From contig CM082586.2 in the NCBI GenBank assembly GCA_040954595.2, positions 3,844,001 to 3,908,000 on the forward strand: DNA of 64,000 nucleotides, given 5' to 3'. The position numbers and the translations under genes are program-made. The notes beneath the pieces were generated by a model. It worked only from the letters and a program-made list of their open reading frames with translations, did no database searches and had not been told where the DNA came from. This DNA comes from Balanoglossus misakiensis (Eukaryota; Hemichordata). Below are positions 33,124 to 61,618 of the stretch, one piece after another (the first letter of the stretch is position 1; each line of letters starts with the position of its first letter).

Positions 33124-36100
33124 CTACTCTATCGTTTGTCGTTTGCTCTCGTCTACTATCGGCAAGTTTGTGATTTTCGGGCAACTCTTTTTATTTGAAC
33201 CGTATTCCCGTTGAAGTTGGTCAATCTGTCGCTGTTGGTTGGCCTTGTCGTTGCGAAGGTTTTTGACCAGCGCACCGGTTGTGTTGTAGAGCACCGCCAT
33301 TTCACGTTCAATGTCGCTTTTTGTGTGTTGCATCTGCAGTCTTAGTTTCTTGATGATGTAGGCAGTTTTCTTGCCCTGTTCTTTCAGAGACGTTTTGACG
33401 TTTGAAAGACTGGTTGCCAGGATACCGTTGCGGTGAGAGTTCAAATTTCGGAAGTTCTCTTGTTTCTGTTCGATTTGTCGCAAACTTCTCCTGGTCGATA
33501 TCCGATTGCCATGACAACGAACACCGAGGGCAGAAAACAAAAAACCGAGCCGTCGAAGATTAGCGCCTGTTTTGTTTTGTTTCTGTTCGATCTCTTGAAA
33601 ACGATTTCGGAGAAATGTTGCATGTTGGTCGTAAACCCCTTGGTGAAACAAAATATATCGGTTAATTCTGTTGCGTTCTTCTTGCATGCATAGATTTACT
33701 GTGTCGCTGTTCTCATTCAGTTTTTCCACCACGGATCGGAAATGCTGATTTACCAACGACTTCAAAAACGTGACCAAGTTGTCAACATTTCTAGATAACT
33801 GTTGTTGGTCTTCGTCAATGCCCGTTTTTAAGTTGTGTGTTTCTTGTTCAACCAGTGAGATTCTCTGATCTTGAACATCAATCTTAGAATCCACATAACT
33901 CCGCATTTCTTTTTGTGATTCGTCGCCATGATTGAACACGTCACGACAAACAGCTGCTTGCTGACTTTGCCATAAATTACTTCTAAACTCTGTGTAGTTT
34001 GTAAATTGTTTCATGTCCTCCACTGAGGCAGCGTGTCTCAACTGTCGTGCGTGTTTTCCCAACATGGCCATGACTTTCTCCAACTGCTGTTCCAGCCAGC
34101 GTTGTTTAAATTCAAAACGCGCGTTGCTCGGTCGTGGTATTCTCGTCAGCTCGTCGGAGATCAGACGAATTCTGTCATTCAACACTTTCAGTCGTCTGTC
34201 GGCATCGCAGTTGTTGCCATCGTTATATTTTCTCTGGTGTTCTTTCGTTTGTTTGCGGAATTGAGTCGCGCGAGAGGTCTTCTGTTGGAAGGTGGTGTCG
34301 AAGATGTCAGCTCTAGAAACTAACTGGGAAATTGTTGAGTTGTACGTTTCGTCCAATGGGTCATGTGTAGAGTGAGATGTCCAGGGTCCGTGAGAATTAA
34401 ATGAAATGCCCTTGTCTTGCACGTCGTCGAATTTCGGATAATTCCTGGCAATGGCGCGTCTGTTAAGTTTTTGAAACACTGTCATGTAAGCAAAAAGACT
34501 TGCCTTTTCCTTGGCTATGTTTTTACGGTACCTAGTCAGGGAAATTAAACTTGTGTTGACGTTTTCAATAAATTGCTGATTAGAAACCAAAAGACGTCGC
34601 CTGCTTGAAATCACTTCCCTCTTGACTATGATTAACTTATGGGCGAGAGCTTGCCCAAGAAGAGCCACGTCATTTCTCATTGTGGCCACCGTTTTATGTA
34701 GATTACTATCCATTTTGTTATCAGCGTCGCTTTTATCTAGTTGTTTCATGATTTCTCTAACTTGGCCTTCCACTTTTCTCGTGTGATTTTGCATTACCTC
34801 CTGTTGGGTGGTGAGATGGTGGTTTTGATTTTGAGAGGCGTTCATATTTTGAAGTATCGCTGCGTAACCATCGCGTACATTTTTGGCCAGTCGAATATGA
34901 CTGTTTTCGACTTCGTTTAGTCTATCCACAATCGCCTTGACAACAGGTGATGTTGTGTCCATCACTCTGGAGGCCATCTTGGACGTCAGTGTTGTCACAT
35001 GATTGCCATAGTCGTTCAGCAACTGTTTGCAGACTTGCAGTGGACGAGTCACGTTTCTGGCGTCACCGACAATTCCATTGGCTTTGGTGACTGCATCACT
35101 TGTGTTTTCTACTGCTTGGACAAGACGACATATTCTGGCCTGATTTCTGCCGACATTTTCGTCGATTTTCTTCAACTTTGAATCCGTTCTCGTGGCACGG
35201 GCTCGCAGTGCATGATGGGTGATACCCTCAGAACAAGTTTGGTGGGAAAGCGCGTTTTCTCTGGCCAGTGCGCGTTTCAGGTCGTTTTCAAAGCTACGCA
35301 GTCTGTTGGCGACCATTTTCACTTTACTGGTGACCGAGTTTATGCTACCGTAACACCTCACCCTCGAACTCATCAGTCTGCGTCTGTTTATGTTGGTAGC
35401 CGTCGCGACAGTTTGCAACCGATCGCGTGAAAATTCCACTGTTTGGTTGAGAAATGCAGATGCGCTGATTATACTGTGAAAATTCTTCGAGCTATCGGCC
35501 GTCAAGTTTGCGATCGATTGCTGGAGGTAACGTTGGTGCATTTGAGTCCGAATCATTGCTTGGCTGACTCTCATCAAATGAAATTCCAGTCTAGATGTAT
35601 GCTGTGTCTTTTCTTGATATTGCAACGTTGAACGATTTGACTGGTTCTGCAGTGTCTGTATACTGACCGATGTCCGAATACTGGTCGCCATGTAACCACC
35701 GACACTTTTTACTAGTCTTCTCATTTGATTTTCAAAAGCGTTGAGTCTAACAGCAATGGCGCTTATTTGGTTCGCAAACTCGAGTCTACTTTTTGACATC
35801 TGGATTGCTGCTCGTTTCATTTTCATTTCATTCTTGCGCGTTAATTTTTGAAGATTTGATATTTGACGAAAGTGCGCCTTCGTTGACTGGTCCGATTTTG
35901 CCATCTCCAGGTCGATGCGATGCAAATTATTAAAAATGACGGATGTCATGGTTTGGAAAGCTTCATCGAGATTAGCGATTTTTGTATAACTTTTGGTTAC
36001 ATTTCTGTCTACTTTTTTAAGCTTAGACAACACATTCGCCTTGTCATTTTTGGTTGTTTTCATGAATTCGTTCAAAGTCGTGTTCAAGTTCTCGATATGT

Positions 36101-36918
36101 TTGCGTAACGTACTAAAAGCTGTCGTGTCTTTGCTCTCATCTGATTTTGTAGTCTGCTGTTGTCTCAGCGTCGATTGCATGTCATCCATGTTGGAAATTA
36201 TCATCTTGTTTTCCCTTTCCATATCTCTCACAACGTTACCATAGTGACGGAGTTGTATTTTCCCATCAGTCACTTCACCACGCACGTTGATTAGTGACGT
36301 TTCATACTCGTCTCCCTGTTCTTTAATTCTCGCCCGTAATGCGTTGATCTGGTCGCCAAGTCTCGCCGACTCACGTTTCAACTCGGTATCCATCTTTGCT
36401 TCCAATGAAGTCACTTTGCTCTCTAGTGTTTTGACGACAATTTCCAAAGCATCAGACTCCGATGAATAGTAATTAGTGACCGGTGGTCTCAGTATCTGCA
36501 ACCCGACCAGTCCTGTGTGAATTAATACAAAATAGTGACATTAACTATGCATCAAATCGTAAACTTTGTACTAGCAATGGAATGGGATGCTTTTCCACCA
36601 AACGGGTATTAACTATTATTACATTAGAGTTCAATTTCCTCAAAACGTTGTGATGTGTTGTCTTATTTAGACAAACTATAAACATGATTTTCACGTTGTT
36701 TTGCAGATTCATTTTATGTACCAAAACAGACAAGACCAATTTGCACAGGTGGTATACTCACCGATTATGGTAAGTGACAGACACGTCATTAGGCCTACGT
36801 GTGGCATATCTTGAAAATAAGACCGGGTGTTCTGTCGTTCTGTTGATATCTGCTGTTCCTGCCTGTTCGTCTTCTCCCGGCCGCCATTATTTAACTTCCT
36901 GGGTTTTTGCTTGGTCAT
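33124..36918 (-). CDS. Large type II membrane coiled-coil glycoprotein, 1,181 aa, two exons
   Basis: I joined exon 1 (36918-36762) to exon 2 (36512-33124) through G|GA (Gly) at a GTGAGT donor and a CACACAG acceptor. The N-terminal 38 residues are basic and polar (MTKQKPRKLNNGGREK). A hydrophobic segment of about 25 residues runs across the junction (HVGLMTCLSLTIIGLVGLQI), a signal anchor. Everything after it (about 1,110 residues) is helical, charged and Gln/Asn/Lys-rich, with heptad-like spacing and little Cys or Pro. At least 14 N-X-S/T sequons (for example NLTADS, NHTRKV, YNTTGA) occur after the membrane segment, fitting a luminal or extracellular coil. Topology resembles CLIMP-63/CKAP4 or scavenger-receptor stalks, but I see no homology to a named protein. 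Confidence 0.78.
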
Positions 36919-38394
36919 CTTGACGGATCGGCCACGCTAAAAGAGGGGTAAAATCAAACCAGTTCTGAAAACTTTTCATTTATAGTCAAAGAGTCCCAAA
37001 TTCACGGTGTCATTGATATCAGTTCTGTATTTGTCTCCTAGCAACCGATGGCTACCGTTTGAACAAATTCTTCAATCGTGTGGCGTGCATCACAATTCTG
37101 TCAACGTGGAGTTCCGAATTCGATACCACTGATGCGAGCGCCGTGTTAAAAGTTCACCGCTATAAAATCTTTACGGCGTGCGCATAAACTTTTCTACATC
37201 GCTGAGTTCAGGCAGACATATTTGACAGTTTCAAGCTATGAAGTTGGGGCCATGGGTTCACTTCCTAGATGCTAGTCGTATATGTATATTTGAATTTACA
37301 TGTATAGTCTTGAGGAATATTTCCACAGTGTCCTGACAGTGTGTTTCTGTCATTCTTTTCGTAGAAATGGCAAGAGGTCGATATTACTGAAGTGATGACT
37401 GTGCGTGTCTCACATTTCCCTCGGAATTATCCGCGTCTTGTCTCTTGTAAAATAGTTAGATCTGACAATGTGTGTCCTATTACTCTAATTATGGAGAAAA
37501 AAATCTGAAAATATTAAATTGAAATTCGTATAAATTGTCACAAATTCTTTACAGATCAATAATTTAGACCCACCTCGATTTGCTTGAAATCCTTGGACTC
37601 AACAAGAGGCCCTTCCTACTAACTGGGCAGGTTCTGCAATAATAAAGGCGACGGACTAGATACAGCACGGGCGACCAGCAACGTAGGCACTCAGGGCTAC
37701 GATGTAAACATCTACGTGGCAAAGCTATGTGATCAAACTCAACTGGGTGCCCCGGTGACGTTGGGGGTTATTCGGATTGTCAGTGACTAATGATAGACAA
37801 TTATGACACGACTTCGTGAAGTGCGATCGAATTTCTTTGTATGCTGTTAAAATACATGTATTAGGAGGTTTACGACAACTCGAACAGAATCATCTCTATC
37901 ACTTTACGCACGATGTGCTATACTTTATTTCAACTATATCAAGTTGTATCTTGTACTCAAATAAGGACACACAACTAGAAGTCTCTGTTTTAAGAGATTT
38001 TGATATTCTCCGACTGGAAAAAAAACTTGATATAGTTTAAATAAAGTTGCCATCTATTTAGCGATTCCATACACACATACTGCGTAAGTTAAAGCGCCCT
38101 CTAGGAGTTTCCCGCTGTTGTGCAATATACAGATCCCTTCATGTTACCCCTCTAAGAGATATTGCAATCCGTACACTTAACTCCCCCTTTTGATATCATT
38201 GCGCGCAACACTGTCGGCGATCTTGAGTATTTGACACACAAAAAAGAACATTTTCGTCATCAAAAATATTCGAAAATGGCATAAGGTGGTTCAAAATTAA
38301 ATATTGGGAATTATATTGCACATTTGATGGTACATTTTCAAAATAAAGTACGGCGGATGTATATTGAAATAGGCGCATGAGGTCACCTGATTGA
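36919..38394. other. Spacer between the coiled-coil gene and RPL19
   Basis: It serves two divergent genes and so probably holds both promoters. No coding exon or repeat family was recognised. Confidence 0.5.
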
Positions 38395-38403
38395 CCTCTT
38401 CGT
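38393..38403 (+). promoter_or_regulatory. TOP-type transcription start of RPL19
   Basis: GACCTCTTCGTCC lies about 35 bases before the ATG at 38429. Initiation at a C in the CCTCTTC tract gives a 5' TOP mRNA. No TATA box was seen. Confidence 0.5.
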
Positions 38404-38428
38404 CCGTGTGTCTGGCAAAGCTGAAGCC

Positions 38429-40118
38429 ATGAGGTAACATGCTGACAGAATATCAGCAATATTACGAGTGTTCATGCACCGTTTTTACATAAGGGTGAAA
38501 TGTTGGTTGCCTGACTAGTTTACCTAATTGAAAATAAGTCTAATTATCAGTAAAATTTTCTGGCTGTGCCATATCGCGATGAATTATGTCGGTGCATTGG
38601 CACATGGCCATGTTGTCAACATCATCCAACATGGCGGCTTCCATGATCAGATGATGAGGAAACGAATCATCGCTCTTTCGTGAAGAGATCTGTAGACTGT
38701 AGATCAGAGATCTGTAGATCACATAGCATGATGTTAAAGGGTGTTTATGGAAGCATCAGTCACCTTTGCCTGTTGAGTTCTTCGAGAAGTGTTCCCAAGT
38801 TGTGACACTTCATAAGTTGATCACTGTTTTCTCTCTAATGCAGTACCCTAAGGCTTCAGAAGCGACTGGCCTCCAGTGTGCTCAAATGCGGCAAAAATAA
38901 AGTTTGGTTAGATCCAAATGAAATCAACGAAATTGCCAATGCCAATTCACGTAAGTAATATTACCCTTTATCATGAAGTGTTGTATTTTTATGAAATACT
39001 GCTGCATTTGTAATTGTGGAAAATATGCCCCAATCAAATCATTACTTAGTGTATGATCTATGTCATATTTTTGTTTATCATAGGTCAGAACATCAGAAAA
39101 CTTATAAAAGATGGTTTAATCATCCGCAAACCAGTTGCAGTGCACTCGCGTGCTCGTGTACGCAAGGCAATCATTGCAAGAAGGAAAGGTCGTCACATGG
39201 GATATGGTAAGCATCTGTCGTGACTCGAGTGAAACAGTTGAAAAGGTGGTGTTTCATCATAAATCTTTGGCTTTCTCTCGGATAGTATGTGTAGTAAATG
39301 AGATGGTCTTCTTCTTCTCCTGTTTTCAAGGTAAAAGAAAAGGTACGGCCAATGCCCGTATGCCAGAAAAGGTTATCTGGATGAGGCGTATGCGTGTTCT
39401 CAGAAGGTTACTCAGAAAGTACAGAGAGAACAAGAAGATTGATCGCCATTTGTAAGTTCGGTATTGTGATTATCCCTTTTTGTGGAATTCGTGCAACTAC
39501 AAATTACTGTTCTGGAACTTCTGTACACCCATAAAAAGCGTCGAGCAATGAACAAAACCCAAAGACAGTCAAACCTATATTAGTGACCACCTATAATGTC
39601 ACTGGATGACCGATTTGTTATACAGTCTGTGTGCAGTTTATGTGGGTTAGATCTGCTCATCTAATCAACCCTGCATTCATCCACAGATATCATTCTCTGT
39701 ACATGAAAGCCAAGGGTAACGTTTTCAAGAACAAGCGTGTCTTGATGGAATTCATCCACAAGAAGAAGGCAGAGAAAGCAAGAAGCAAGATGTTGTCGTA
39801 CGTACAATTTTCATTCGGCCATGCGTCCAGTTTTGTCTTAGCCTTTCTTGGACTTTTGCTTATTTGAGTGTGGTACCCATTTACTCTTTTCGTTCTTCAA
39901 GCTTGCACACCCATAATTCAGTTGTCTACAGCAGCTCATATGCCTATGCAACCTAGCATATTATTAATAAAAATCTTCATTTACTCCACAGAGACCAAGC
40001 TGAAGCCCGCCGTGTCAAAACGAAAGAAGCACGTAGGCGACGCGAGGAGAGACAACAGCTCAAAAGAGAAGAGCTTCTTAAAACATTTGCTAAAGAAGAT
40101 GAAGCTGCTAAAAAATAA
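38429..40118 (+). CDS. RPL19: Ribosomal protein L19 (eL19), 6 exons
   Basis: Exons: 38429-38433 (ATGAG only), 38844-38950, 39084-39206, 39331-39451, 39687-39797, 39992-40118. All phases agree and give 197 residues (human 196). The conserved sequence includes [70 protein letters not shown] and the long basic C-terminal helix. eL19 is a 60S protein whose C-terminal helix reaches the small subunit as an intersubunit bridge. The stop codon is embedded in an AATAAA (40114-40119), so the 3' UTR may be only tens of bases long. Confidence 0.96.
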
Positions 40119-40273
40119 ATTCTTGTATGATTCTGTGGATTTCAATTTCTCACCAGAAATAACAGGCTGTACTTTCGACCTTGCACCATCCAAAGTAAAC
40201 GTTAAATATTGACCTGACAACTGGCTTGTGTTGTATTTTCTTTCTTCTTACACTCTCTGTGGATTTTAAAAAG

Positions 40274-40435
40274 GCGGCGATCATCTTATGCGCATGTGCC
40301 AAACCAGAGACTCTTGTTACAAATATTATGTACTGTCAATGCCATAAGACAGTGTGCACTGAGTGACTGAGTGCTGTCGTGACAATAGACAAGATGGTGG
40401 TGGCAACCATGGTCTGTGTCAGAGATCGGGACAAG
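40274..40435 (+). repeat. Dispersed repeat, family D, copy 2
   Basis: CGATCATCTTATGCGCATGT, GCCAAACCAGAGACTC, CTGTCAATGCC, AAGATGGTGG, GTCTGTGTCAGAGATCGGG. It matches 18517-18655, with about 25 extra bases in the middle. Confidence 0.7.
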
Positions 40436-40957
40436 ACAGCTAGGGTGTAGAAACCAGAGTGTTAAATAATGATAGCTTGACCCAGGAATCGGACATGGAT
40501 CCTCAATTTATCAGACAAGTTGTCCACAAGGGAATTTCTGAAAGCCAGAATGTCAGATCCCAGAGTTGCTGCAGCAACTGGCAAATTCTGGAAAGTTTGT
40601 TTCATTCCTGACACCTGAAGTTGTTCAACTTCTCCGGAAGTCTATACATGTACCTCTTTCCCCAGGAATGTTGATCTGGAAGGTATGATGTAATTGATGG
40701 TGTGATCAAATATTTAGATTTCAATTTTTATTGCCAGACCAGGTCATTTGTATAAGCATTGCACTGGCTGCCACATCACCACAAAAGGCGGTTGACTCCA
40801 GATCAGAAACAATATGGGTAAGTGTGTGTGTGTGTATGTGTGGAGGGGGGTTGAAAGTTAATGGTATGTCACTGTGATATTTGGACACATGCAATACTTA
40901 TTTCCTCTTCTACTCTCATACAACTTTTCGTGTTTAGTATAAGTGAATGAGCTCTTA

Positions 40958-41165
40958 ATTGAAGCACAGGTTCTTTTCGGGGAAAGAAAGAAACAACAGT
41001 TGTTCTTTTGAGGGGGAAAGAACCACCGTCATGATAAACTGATAAATGCAAGCGAGTGGCTTACTTCAAGACACTGCTTTGTTTATCATGATGATGGTTG
41101 TTGTTTCTTTCTTTCCTTAATTCTTTCTTTATTTGTTTCCCTGAAAAGAACCCCAAGTTCACCTG
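40958..41165. repeat. Imperfect long inverted repeat
   Basis: The left arm (40958-41038) contains GGTTCTTTTCGGGGAAAGAA, AGAAACAAC and GTCATGATAAAC. The right arm (41082-41165) contains their complements in reverse order: GTTTATCATGATG, GTTGTTTCTTTCTTTCC, GAAAAGAACCCC. The loop is about 43 bases. Confidence 0.6.
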
Positions 41166-41538
41166 TGGCCTAACATGAACAAAAGTCTCTTTTCCCACGA
41201 TTAAACTACTGTCCGTTTATACTGTATGCTTTGGTGAGTCTTCTATTCTTTGTGTCGCCTTTGTTCCCTGCTCTACGACATGTATACTCCATCATTTCCC
41301 CCAAGAACGTGTCCAAACGTGCTGGATGACTACCATCTAAGCAGGGCGTGTCCAGCGCCTATGGCCGGCCATGCTGCATTGGTGTAGTCTCGCATTTCAC
41401 GAGAGTACGGGTGGCGCGAGTAGAGGGCGCCCATATATATATTAGCATACTCCGAGCTAGCGTCTGTGTGTCGGAGAATATTTCAGTTTGTAATCCGTTT
41501 TCGCGAAATTATATGAAGTATAGCTAAAATATGCGACC

Positions 41539-58681
<17,143 letters not shown>

Positions 58682-58970
58682 ATCAACCGGACAAACCACC
58701 AACCCCCCTCTCAACACACAACACGACTGCCATGTTCTGTTTTTTTTTCCCGGAGACTCTATCATTGCAACTATGCAGGGATGTGATCATATACTGCTCA
58801 TGGATCTAAGAATTCGCTTAAAGAAGAAGAGATTGTGAAACTGAGAAGTGGACATGAACGATTCCACAGTGATCAGTTACTGGTACCCTTTAATAATGGA
58901 TATTGTATAGGACTTGAAATTTTTGTAGTGGTTGTTTCGTATACTGTTCTTACTCTTCACTGAATGATGT

Positions 58971-58976
58971 AATAAA
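58971..58976 (+). terminator. Proximal AGO polyadenylation signal AATAAA
   Basis: The first AATAAA after the AGO stop codon (290 bases downstream), in TGATGTAATAAATTATGTG with a GT-rich stretch following. Confidence 0.5.
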
Positions 58977-59249
58977 TTATGTGTGCTGTGGAAGATGATG
59001 TCACTGTGCATTTACAAAATATCCATTTCTGTTCTCAAAATCGCTGATATCTCTTAACTATAGACATTAACCTTAATTACTGTTAGTGAACAAGTACTAT
59101 AGATAGTTTTGTATTAGTGTACTTGACATGTCAAACTGGTTCAAAGTAATAATTGACTTTAGATTTTACCATACCTTGACCTCCTATGAGAACTCCCAAA
59201 CATTTTATTTACTCACGTAGTCATATAATGTTGTTAAGTCTTCATTGTC

Positions 59250-59343
59250 TTAACCCTTTCACCCCCCAGTTTCCTCTTTAGATGTCCAACCTTACCACAG
59301 AGAACAATGGGTTTGGACTGAACTATGGTAGTGAAAGGGTTAA
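59250..59343 (+). repeat. Short MITE-like element, family A, copy 4 (intact ends)
   Basis: It begins TTAACCCTTTCACC and ends GGTAGTGAAAGGGTTAA. The core is TCCAACCTTACCACAGAGAA then GTTTGGACTGAA. Confidence 0.85.
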
Positions 59344-61527
59344 AACTGTAGAATCGCCCATCTCCTGGCATTGTCACCTGGAAAAAAAAGACTGCCTGGA
59401 TTCCAGAGACACAAAACAGGATATTGTCAATTCTGCAGTTGAACCACAGTTACTTCAAGCCAATTTTTACCACTTATATCCTTAAAAACACAGGTGTGAT
59501 TTTTGTTTGGGAGTTTATGCCAAGCAGACAATATAAACCGAGTCTTTCACGTCTTCTAGTAAAGTATTTATCGAGCGTGTTCTCTGTGATGCTGAGTGAC
59601 ACAGTCTTCATATTCTGCTTATACTCGTGATTGTGTGGGCTGATTCAGTTTGTAATGGAGAACCTCAGCTTATACCTGAGTCGTGTTTGACTGTACGTGC
59701 CAACATGTAGGCCTCCAGTACTTGTATTCTATCTTCCAATTTGTGTATGAAGACATATCAAAATGAGTTGGGCCCAATAAATGTGCAACAGTTCCTTAAC
59801 CAACTCAATGAAACGAGATTGACAAAAATAAAAATTGACATATCATGTGACAATACAATGTTCTGAAACCAGTGGAATTTTAAAGCTTACGATTTATTCC
59901 TTTGAGAATCTTAAATATTTTCTGTTTATGTATGCAATATATTCTGTATATGCAACAGTATGGATTTGAACTTACCTGCTGCATTGTTTTGTTGTACTAA
60001 ACACTGACACAAACAGTAAACGATTTTTAAAGTTGTTTTTTTTTACCAAACTACATATTGATGCGATCAAACTTTTCTGTATTGGAAATACAGTGATTCC
60101 TCCTTCTATTGTCCAAAAAAATCTAAATATTTATGATAAGATTTTAGTAGTCAAGATAAGATCTGTGCATCACCAAGATTTTTCACAAAAGTTTAACTTG
60201 TAAGTCATTTGTGACACGACTATGTCAGGTTGATCGTGCAACACAACCAGCACAGGTGTCAAATAGCTTTAAGAAGAAGCCTGTCTGTTGGCCTGCTTAC
60301 TGCATCTGACATGTATTTTTGCTCGCCACAGTTGAATTCTTAATTATCAATCACGTGATCTGACCATGTGACCCACGGCATTGTCATTTCCAGATGATGG
60401 GCAAACAATATTTCGGCATCCAGTAAAAACATGTTCCGGGTATGTTTTTACCTTAGAACCGCTGGACATGTAACATGTATCAGGCAAGGTGCCTCATCAC
60501 AGCGTTTCGTTTACACAGTCATTGTCTGCTGAAGTTGCCTGTCATCTGGAAATTTGAATGCCAATGGAACTGCGTCTGACGTCATTTGATATCGAAGAAT
60601 AATGCATGAAGAAGGTCTATGATTATCTGTGCAATCTTGTTCAGAATTTTAACAAGTGTATCCCACTGTAATCACATACCAGATATTCAGTATTTACTTA
60701 CAGACATGCCTTGGGTCTGTACTAGTACCCGGAGGGCAAGTATGGTTTTTAGGTCGCCGAAAATGATTCAGGTTGTATTTTAGTCCACTGTGATTTGACG
60801 ACTCAAGTCACATGACTACATAGAAGTGTGACAGACGAGAATAGTGTGGCACTTCTGATTATGGCAATAAGACATCCGTGTATGATGATGAGTTTCCATG
60901 GCAACACGTTTCCAGAAGTAGTTTTGATTTTTGGAAGTTATTTCTGATCCTTTTGTTAGCGTTTATGATGTTTGACAATTAGCAGCGATTTTGTTTTGCA
61001 ATCAGGGATGTAGAGGTGGAAAACATGTCAACAGTGGTGACAGTACATAATGTGGCTCATATTTTAATACATCAATTCACAGAAAGTGAAGGCTGGCTCT
61101 ATGGGATATTCTGAAGTAAACATGGACTTGTAAAATGAACCATTGGCCAAAAAAAAAAACATGGTTAGCCTTATTTTATTTGAAATATATAGCACTCTCC
61201 TCTACTGCTGTTTGTAGTTTTTCTTCACAAATGACTCAATATTACAGTCTTGATATAGCTTGGGTTAAAATCAAAACGCCCTGCTTTTTTATGTTGAGTG
61301 AATTGACAATAAGCACAAAAAAGCAATTTCTCTTATTGCTTTGAGTCACCGCACAGTTGCTGTAACCACCTGCGTTGACACACAAAAGACAACCTCTGCT
61401 GCTAATCATTATCTTCCACCAATAATCATTTGAAAATTGGACATGACAGCAATAGTATGACAAAGTAATAGCTACACTTTAAAAATATACCAATAACTGA
61501 CACTGGAAAGGAGGCGCAATCTGACAA

Positions 61528-61618
61528 TAACCCTTTCACCCCCAGTTCCCTCTTTAGAGGTCCAACCTTACCATAGAAAACAATGGGTTTGGACTGAACC
61601 ATTGTGGTGAAAGGGTCA
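61528..61618 (+). repeat. Short MITE-like element, family A, copy 5
   Basis: It begins ATAACCCTTTCACCCCCAGT and ends TTGTGGTGAAAGGGTCAA. About 85% identical by eye to the copy at 59250-59343. Confidence 0.85.

Larger units (their letters stand above)
40145..41538. other. Spacer between RPL19 and AGO
   Basis: It contains a family-D repeat (40274-40435), an imperfect long inverted repeat (40958-41165) and the AGO promoter. TATATATAT at about 41433-41441, some 100 bases before the AGO ATG, is a possible TATA box. Confidence 0.5.

Noticed and set aside
38645-38720. ATGATGA-like C box in RPL19 intron 1, as for an intronic C/D snoRNA
   Set aside because: No D box (CTGA) at a suitable distance and no terminal stem could be found.
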